A model generated the notes under the pieces. That model saw only the letters and a list, made by a program, of their open reading frames with translations. It was not told the origin of the DNA and made no database searches. Position numbers and translations under genes: made by a program. Source: Enoplolaimus lenunculus (taxonomy: Eukaryota > Nematoda > Enoplea > Enoplida > Thoracostomopsidae). From it: a stretch of 64,000 bases of DNA. Below are positions 57,297 through 64,000 of the stretch, one piece after another (the first letter of the stretch is position 1; every line of letters begins with the position of its first letter). Location of the stretch: the NCBI GenBank assembly GCA_030248215.1, contig JASANG010000239.1:1-64000 (forward strand). Reading direction: 5' to 3'.

Positions 57297-59165
57297 GCTC
57301 GTTTGAAGTCGATTCATTTTTTAGTTGTGCAATTTAATTATTTTTACGTTCACCTATCGCAGACAGGTTTCAATGATTGATCAGTAATCATGAAATGTTT
57401 ATCACCAATTGCTGAAAACTTAAACTGCAATATTTGACAGCAAATCAGCGCACCTTTCAGCTCCTTTATGGCTATGCAAACCACTTTAAACTTTACCTTA
57501 CATGTAAGAACAGGAAAGAAACATATTTCAATAGAAGGGAATTATATTGAATTGTTATACTTTTAGCAAATTAAATAAAGCTTTAGCTTAAATGTCTCAA
57601 GCAAACCTAAATTTGATTTTTAAACGCATTAAATGTAACAAGCGGACAAGTCTTGCGCTATTCCAATCATAGTGATATTGTTAGACAATATATTACGCAT
57701 TATATAGTGGTTAGAAAATTGTCTATTAAATATGGATGGATGTATATATGTAAAATTGGCCCCCGGCAAAAAGTTAGTGTGAGATTGCTGGACCATTTAA
57801 TACCGAGGTTCGACCGGTTATCAGTTTCCGGTAAAAATCGGTGTTCGTTTTCGTTTCCATATCTGTTACAGAAATACCAGTAATACCGTTGTTTTTATTT
57901 GCAAAAGTTGTCATTAACAAATCGCATAATTTTTCGTTTTACAGACTGAAATTGTATTTGCATTTAGAAATACATGAATTCCGCTATTTTATACGCAAAA
58001 TTTGTTCAAAATCAAAAATACGTATATCGAACAATTTTTAATTTACAGGCTGCAATGTTGTCTTCGAATAAAAATATCCAAAATCGCCCAAAAGTAAAAT
58101 CTTGAAAAGATTGGACGTAGCCGCTATATTTCTCAAACTTTTACAAAACATGCTGAATTATTATATTGTATATACATACTAGAATTGCATTGGCAGAAAA
58201 ATCTTTGATACTTTTGTTTCCGTTATTTTGACAAATAATGCCAAGTGTTCACGTTACAACTGGGGCAGCATGGGACACGATTCGATCCTATATATTAAAC
58301 TATTGGGTAGCGTTTTGTCGTTGCTCCTTTGTGGCAAAATGTTGTAAAATTTAAAAAACCTTAGGTGAAATCGCTGTTAAAGTTGCAAAACTAGTTTAAC
58401 AAAGCGTTTTCATGCAATTTGTAGACAGGAAACAGTTTGTTGCTGTTTCAACAAAATAATTTGCATAGAACACTGTTGTTTTTTCTACTTTAATAGCTTG
58501 TCTGAGCAACTCGAATTAATATATCGAGTTTTTGTTTACTGTTTATTGTATTTATTGTGAAAAATTAAAACGAACAGTTTTATCCGAAGCACAATACCGG
58601 TTCAGACGTTGGTAATTATTGTATTTTTGCCTAAGCGACTTGCGGTCGTTTTCAGGCCTTACAGAAGAGGCAATTTATAGAACGGGGCCGTAGCATTAGT
58701 TTAAACATAAAGAGCAAAAGTTAAACAAACTCGTTAAGCTAAACACGGCCTGATGTTTCTCAACAGCCTGACGTTTCTCAGAGATTAGTCGGGTGGAAGA
58801 CGATTTGCTTATTAAAAGCCATTTCCGGAGAAAGATTTGCCGGTTATAACGGCCTATTCAAATATGTTAAGCAGTTTAAAAATATCAAAATATGCGGAGA
58901 TCACGTTAAAAGTGTGGCAGCGTGGAACACGATTTGTCCCTATCAAAATATTGGGTATCATTTTGTCTGGTTATTAATATTACAGCACGTTAAGAAACCG
59001 CACTTGTCTGCTAATATAAAGTACTGATCATACTTTTGTATGTTAATGTCACATGACATTCCTGTTGTTGTTGTTGTTAGTGGTGGTGGTGGTGTTGTAT
59101 TTAATCTCACAGTTTAAAGATGTTTACACATATAGTACACCTGTAGTCACCGCGTTATGTCTGTG
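57297..59165. other. intergenic
   Basis: Holds a GTTTCCG-type MITE fragment near 57800-57880, two related blocks at 58262-58320 and 58915-58975 (GGGACACGATT/GGAACACGATT), and a (TTG)n(GTG)n microsatellite at 59063-59094. Confidence 0.5.
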
Positions 59166-60290
59166 AATAGTTCGTGATTTCGGATACTCAATGAAACCAC
59201 CAACTCCGCGTTTCAGGTCTGTTTCCAATGACGCTTATTCGCTCTGGTTCAACAAATGCAGTCATTTCCCCTTTTATTCCCCCCAACACCGCAATAAAAC
59301 TATATACCAATAAAGCACAAGTACGACTATACGAGTACACAAGTAATATGCTTATGCTGCCGACCTTACTTTCACCGAAGGTGCCGAAAGTTCCTTTGTT
59401 ACAGGTGCTTTCCGCACTTCAACTACGATACCTTAAGCCTGTTGTTCCATTAAGTCACAAACTCACACAGTACAAAACAAAATGCAAACTTCCAACGTGA
59501 CAACCCAAATTCTCCGTAAACCCCAGATAACCGTACAAAATCCCAAGAATTCAAAAGAAAACAGAGGAAACTAGCCCCGCTAGAATCGTCTAACCCCATG
59601 AAAACTCCAAATAAAGTCCCAAGAATCCCGTTAACACATTCTCCAAATAACCCCGGTTTCCCCTGGTACTGCCCGTAGGCTCCGCGCTATGCGCTTTCTT
59701 GTTGATTCCCTTAAGCCGGTTTTCAGCGTAGGCTCAGTTTGGAGCTACCGTCACAATGTTCCAATTAACTCCTTATCCGCCCAAGTCACCCGTGGACGTA
59801 TGCAAGTTAACTCCGTAAAATTCTAACTCAATCACCCAAACTCGTTAAGTCCAGATTCGCACTACAGAAAACCGCACAAAAACCGCATATTCCAAGTTGA
59901 AAAGATCAATAATGAATTGGGGGCCTGGCTGCCCCAGGCCCCGTTTTGAGCTATTTTGCATATTTTGTGTGTCTCGGGTGTCTCGGGCATCTTAAGGACA
60001 CATAACGCCATCACTGCAATATATAAAACACAACAACAACAATATGTCCCCTCCCTACCCCTAGCTATGCGATTACGCACCATAAGCCGACAAAAATATA
60101 TATTTAGTGGCCACGCAGGGCCCTTGAGTACTGATACCTTGCGGACGCAGCCGCCATGCATAGATTATCAATTTTTACGCCGTTTAGCAACGCCTGAGCC
60201 TAACTTAAGTTCTAAGAGAGACTAGGCGGAGCCGGGGACTCCCTTAAGGTGTGGATTTAGGTTTGGTTTTAGATTTGTTTTAGTTTTTAG
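59166..60290 (+). repeat. ~1.1-kb dispersed repeat, copy 1
   Basis: From AGTTCGTGATTTCGG to a TTTTAGTTTTTAGATTGAAA tail. It shares its start (GCTTATTCGCTCTGG) and its last ~250 bp (CCACGCAGGGCCC, GCGGACGCAGCCGCC, GGGACTCCCTTAAGGTGTGG) with 62410-63605. An LTR-like or other non-autonomous element is possible; no coding domain seen. Confidence 0.65.
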
Positions 60291-60446
60291 ATTGAAATAT
60301 ATTTAAGAGTCCACCTACAATGTCGAGTGTCATATGATACTGACAGACCAAAGATATTATCAGATGACTTTTGCAGACGGCATCGAAAGGTTTCAGATAG
60401 GCAATCGGACATCTTGCTGCATGGTGTGATACCAGCGTATGTTTGT

Positions 60447-60972
60447 CGCGAAAATTTAGATTTTCGCGAAAAAATTCAAATTTTGGCGAGAAAATCCATA
60501 TTTTGGCTTCAAAGTTCAAGTTTCGGCGGGAAAATTCAGACCTTGAAAATTTTGGTATGAAAATTAAGATTTTGGCTGCAAAATATTTTAGCGGGTAAAA
60601 TTCAAATTTTGGCGGTATAAATTTAAATTTTATAGCTAAAATTCAAATTTTGGCAGGAAATTCAAATTGTGGAGGGAAAGTAAAATTTTAGCGGGAAAAT
60701 CAGATTTTGTCTGGAAATTAGAATTTTAGCGGGAAAAGACAAATTTTGACGGAAATTCAAATTTTGGTGGTGAATTCAAATTTATCTTGGAAATTCAAAT
60801 TTTGGCAGGAAATTCAAATTTTGGCGGGAAACTGAAATGCTAGCGGGAAAAATCACATTTTGTCGGGAAATTCAAATTTCAGCGAAAAATTCGAATTTTG
60901 ACGGGAAATTAAAATTGTAGATCGAAAAATTAAGTTTTATTGGGAAATTCAAATTTTAACGAGAAATTCAAC
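60447..60972. repeat. ~20-bp array with E2F-like core
   Basis: About 25 degenerate units of AAATTCAAATTTTGGCGGGA. One unit at 60819-60831 reads TTTTGGCGGGAAA. Confidence 0.88.
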
Positions 60973-61309
60973 TTTAATCCCCATTTTGACTAATTCAGAA
61001 AAACTCGATATGATGCTTTCTGCTAGTACTAGCACACATGAATATTTAGTTGACACGAAAGCAAGAGTTTGTACATCGGTGTTTAATGATGTTCAGATGT
61101 TTGACCTCGAACCTTTAAAACTAGGCTTTAGGTGCTTGTGTATGTTAAGCTCATACGCTTAGGCTTATAGGTTTAGATATAGGTTTATGTTCTTAGGCTT
61201 TTTTATACTACTGTTCCGGCCCTGTTTTATACATGGGCCGTTTTACCGCCTTGCTGACCAAATTTCACTATAAAAATGTGTTTCAAATTTAATAGTATTC
61301 AATACTAGT

Positions 61310-61553
61310 TTAACCCCTTCTCACATTGAGTTGCCTATAGGCAACTCAGCGCAGTGTATATACGTTAAATAATATATATCGCACCGTGTTGAACAATTGC
61401 AACACGTATACATAATACTAAATCACCACAAGACGTGAGAGTATAGCTGAGTGGTAATGGTATACGCCTCCCTCTCCCATCGCTGGAGTTCGAATCCAAA
61501 CGTAAAAGTAGGTCTCGCGGAAAATAGGATATATTCACGTGAGAAAGGGTTAA
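61310..61553 (+). repeat. tRNA-derived SINE-like element with inverted ends
   Basis: TTAACCCCTTCTCAC at one end and GTGAGAAAGGGTTAA at the other. It contains the hairpin GAGTTGCCTATAGGCAACTC, an A box (TAGCTGAGTGGTAATGG) and a B box (GGAGTTCGAATCC). Confidence 0.75.
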
Positions 61554-61988
61554 GCGAAAAATTTTCAGTTTACTATCTATAAACATGTATATGTTTTAAA
61601 TGTAGTTTGCTATAAAACACGTTTCCACTCCGTAGTGACATTTGAAATTTAACGTTTGCAGATGTGTATTTTATTGCATGATAAAAATAAATACATTGTC
61701 AACGATATGATTTTTGTGAATGCCAATGACGCTGTACCAAACAAAGCTAATATGTACTGAGAACACATTATATGTTCCAATGTAAAATACGTTTGCTTGC
61801 TACAACTTCTGAATAAAGCGAAAACTTTGCTCGCTGTGTTAAAATTTTTATAATAGTTCTACTGACATGATTTCTGCTTTTGCATTTTGGATCCTGTGTC
61901 ATCCAGATTTTGAATTTGGTTTCGAATATGCCAGTACCGAAACATATTTGAATGAGCAAGTATAAATTGAACTGAAATTTAAATATAG

Positions 61989-62203
61989 GTAACGGCATAT
62001 GTAAGTTGCCAAGTAATATTTCCACAAGCGAAGTCTACTATATTGCGGAGCATGCAACTTATGTCGACGTTAAGTTGATTTTGGACATAGTACCTCAAAA
62101 TTCTTACAGATCGGCAACCATTGATTATTTGAAAAACAAAAAGCGTGTCGAAAATAATCGACTTAACTCAAATTTAAATAACTTAAGTAAAATCTTGACT
62201 TAA
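61989..62203 (+). CDS. possible terminal exon, unidentified
   Basis: After AAATTTAAATATAG the plus strand reads about 70 codons to TAA: SEVYYIAEHATYVDVKLILD, then YLKNKKRVENNRLNSNLNNL. Codon use is plausible but the acceptor is weak and no partner exon is seen. Confidence 0.22.
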
Positions 62204-62409
62204 GTAGGAATTAGACTAAAAGTCATGTTTCTGCAACTCATCTAATATCTGCATTGATAAGCGCATAGCTAGGGTAAGTTATCGTTGTACGTTTGGGCCA
62301 ATGTAAAGAACAGGGGTGGAACAGTATTATAAGCATATTCCTAAGCCTAAGCCTAAGCGAAGCCTACGCTGAAGAATGAGCATATTCTTAAGACTAAACC
62401 TAAGGCTTG

Positions 62410-63605
62410 TGAGAAGTTCGTGATTTCGACTTAAGCCTGTACCCTGTATCGCCTGTTAGGTTCCTTCCTCGATGTATGCTTATCGCTCTGATTTAGTAAA
62501 CGCGGCCGGTAAATGTTTATTAAAAGTCCCAACCCGAAACCCGTATGACACCAAATATTCAATATTTAATACCAGCAAATTACAGGTTACGCAATTTAAC
62601 TGGCAACCCGAGCCGGAATCCTTAAAGCCGACGTCTGAATCTGGTTTAATCCAGCCACTGGCTTTACCGTTACTAATACTTTTGCCGTTTTCCAGAATCC
62701 GTGCAATTCTAACCCCGTTAGAATTACACCCCGTTAAACCGTGTACTCTAACCCCGTTAGAGTTACACCAAATTTCCGACCAATCTAACCCCGTTAGATT
62801 TGGCCCAGCCGTTGTAGAATAATAAATCTAACCCCGTTAGATTTATTAGACTACTTTTCCCAGGTTCTCCGGTAATACCCAAGTTTCCCGTTTAACACAT
62901 AACACCAGTATCCAATACTGGGTAATTCCTGCGCCCTGCGCAATACACCTGTAACTGTACGCCTGATTTCCTTCACATGTTAAGCCACCGTGACTAAACT
63001 TAAATTAATTCGATTTAATCCTACTTACCGCAATCCGTACAAGTTCAACAAAACTAGATAAAATAAACTATATAACGCGCACAAAATATTGGGACCACAA
63101 AATCAGCAACCGTTTCTATCAGCCAGGACGATAATAATGATTCCGGTCCTGGCTACCCATATACCTCTCGACCTCATTTGCATTTCTGCCGACACCCACA
63201 ATTGGGTGTCCGCGATGCGGTTGAGGTCCAGAGCCACACACCCGGTTTCCTTTGCCACAACACATTACAACAACAACAACAATACTAGACACTCACAACA
63301 TTAAAGCACCATATTGGTGCTGATATAGCCTAGCTATGTCCTTAGTCGCAAAATAGGCCAAAACTAAATGCAACATTAATCAACGAGTACTAAATGGCCA
63401 CGCAGGGCCCAGGTAAGTTTACATTGCGGACACAGCCGCCATAGCATAGATTTACCAGTTTTTTACGCCTTGTAGCCACGCCTAAGCCTAACTTAAGTTC
63501 TAAGAGAGGCTAGGTGGAGCCAGGGACTCCCTTAAGGTGTGGTTTTGATATAGGGTTTTATTTTATATTTTAGTTTTAGTTTGAAATAGGTTTAAGTGTG
63601 GCACA
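62410..63605 (+). repeat. ~1.1-kb dispersed repeat, copy 2
   Basis: Begins AGTTCGTGATTTCGACTT. It carries a run of TCTAACCCCGTTAGA words (62705-62850) and ends like copy 1. Same strand, about 3.2 kb from copy 1. Confidence 0.65.
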
Positions 63606-63651
63606 GCCACATACAAGGCTAAACCTTAACCTAAGCCAAGCAAAAAATTAG

Positions 63652-63998
63652 TCTAAAGCTTAAGCTTGCTCTATGTAAGCATGTAAGACATGCTTGTCCT
63701 AGTGTATATGCAATAAATACAATGCACATTGTGTAGTATGCTCGCCGGGAGCATACGGTCGACAGATATAGTCGAAGAAAAATGCAGTTGGACAGGCGGG
63801 CTACGTGGCGCAATGGTAGAATGCTCGCTTAAAGATCCACAGGCTAAGAGTTCGATCCCCGCTTTTAGCCCGATTTTCCAGCTGCTTAGTAAAAGGTTTG
63901 ATGTCCCGCATCCTACCCGACTGACATGGGGACTGCGCCGTGAGCGCAATGGTAAACTGCCGCGCTATGAACACGGTATCCAGTGTCAGTCTAGGTAG
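63652..63998 (+). repeat. composite tRNA-derived SINE
   Basis: GTAAGCATGTAAGACATGCT, ATACGGTCGACAGATATAGT, then a tRNA-like unit at 63800-63878 whose ends GGGCTA and TAGCCC could pair, with B box GAGTTCGATCC. A second partial head GTGAGCGCAATGGTAAACTG runs to the window edge. Not an intact tRNA. Confidence 0.6.
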
Positions 63999-64000
63999 GA

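Overview
The window comes from an animal nuclear genome. It is AT-rich and intron-rich, with U-rich 3' splice sites, and is crowded with short non-autonomous DNA transposons and tRNA-derived SINE-like repeats. The main gene is a multi-Tudor protein, a metazoan germline type. I cannot name the species or phylum from sequence alone; a compact-to-mid-sized invertebrate genome fits best.

Three host genes are supported. (1) At 1962-2324 (+) lies the last coding exon of an unidentified gene, followed by a poly(A) signal. (2) On the minus strand, 42546 down to 4802, I assembled a 27-exon gene. Every exon has splice-like ends, all junction phases agree, and the total is 5,172 nt (1,723 residues plus stop). 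It encodes about 390 residues of predicted helical, ARM/HEAT-like sequence, then four extended Tudor domains (one degenerate) separated by acidic or Ser-rich linkers. No RING, MYND, LOTUS, KH, RRM, kinase or helicase motif is visible, so it matches no Tudor architecture I know. (3) At 50219-51049 (-) a single-exon ORF encodes a four-TM protein of claudin-like topology, with three N-glycosylation sequons and a C-terminal Tyr-Val, and a poly(A) signal about 100 nt downstream.

Most of the rest is repeats. 1-880 is a degenerate 16-bp minisatellite, and 47681-48867 is a homogeneous array of the same family with a ~309-bp higher-order unit and a strand flip at its end. Several TIR families recur: a hAT-type family beginning CAGGGTGC with CCGGTTCC-rich arms (one copy has a perfect 8-bp target-site duplication), a CAGGGATG family, a CACTACAGT family, a GAGTCAAATTGACTC palindromic family, and an AGGGGCGT family carrying TTAGGC-like words. 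7.2-8.1, 27.7-28.5 and 31.6-32.4 kb hold copies of a longer repeat with internal ~150-bp monomers. 42.7-45.6 kb is a patchwork of tRNA-derived elements. 51-64 kb has no convincing gene; it holds MITEs, a ~20-bp array containing an E2F-like word, and two same-strand copies (plus one inverted partial copy) of a ~1.1-kb dispersed repeat.

The Tudor gene hosts almost all the accessory structure in its introns: nested MITEs, possible decayed gene fragments, a GC-AG intron of about 8 kb, a 27-nt microexon, and local duplications of exon 1 and of the intron flank next to exon 2.
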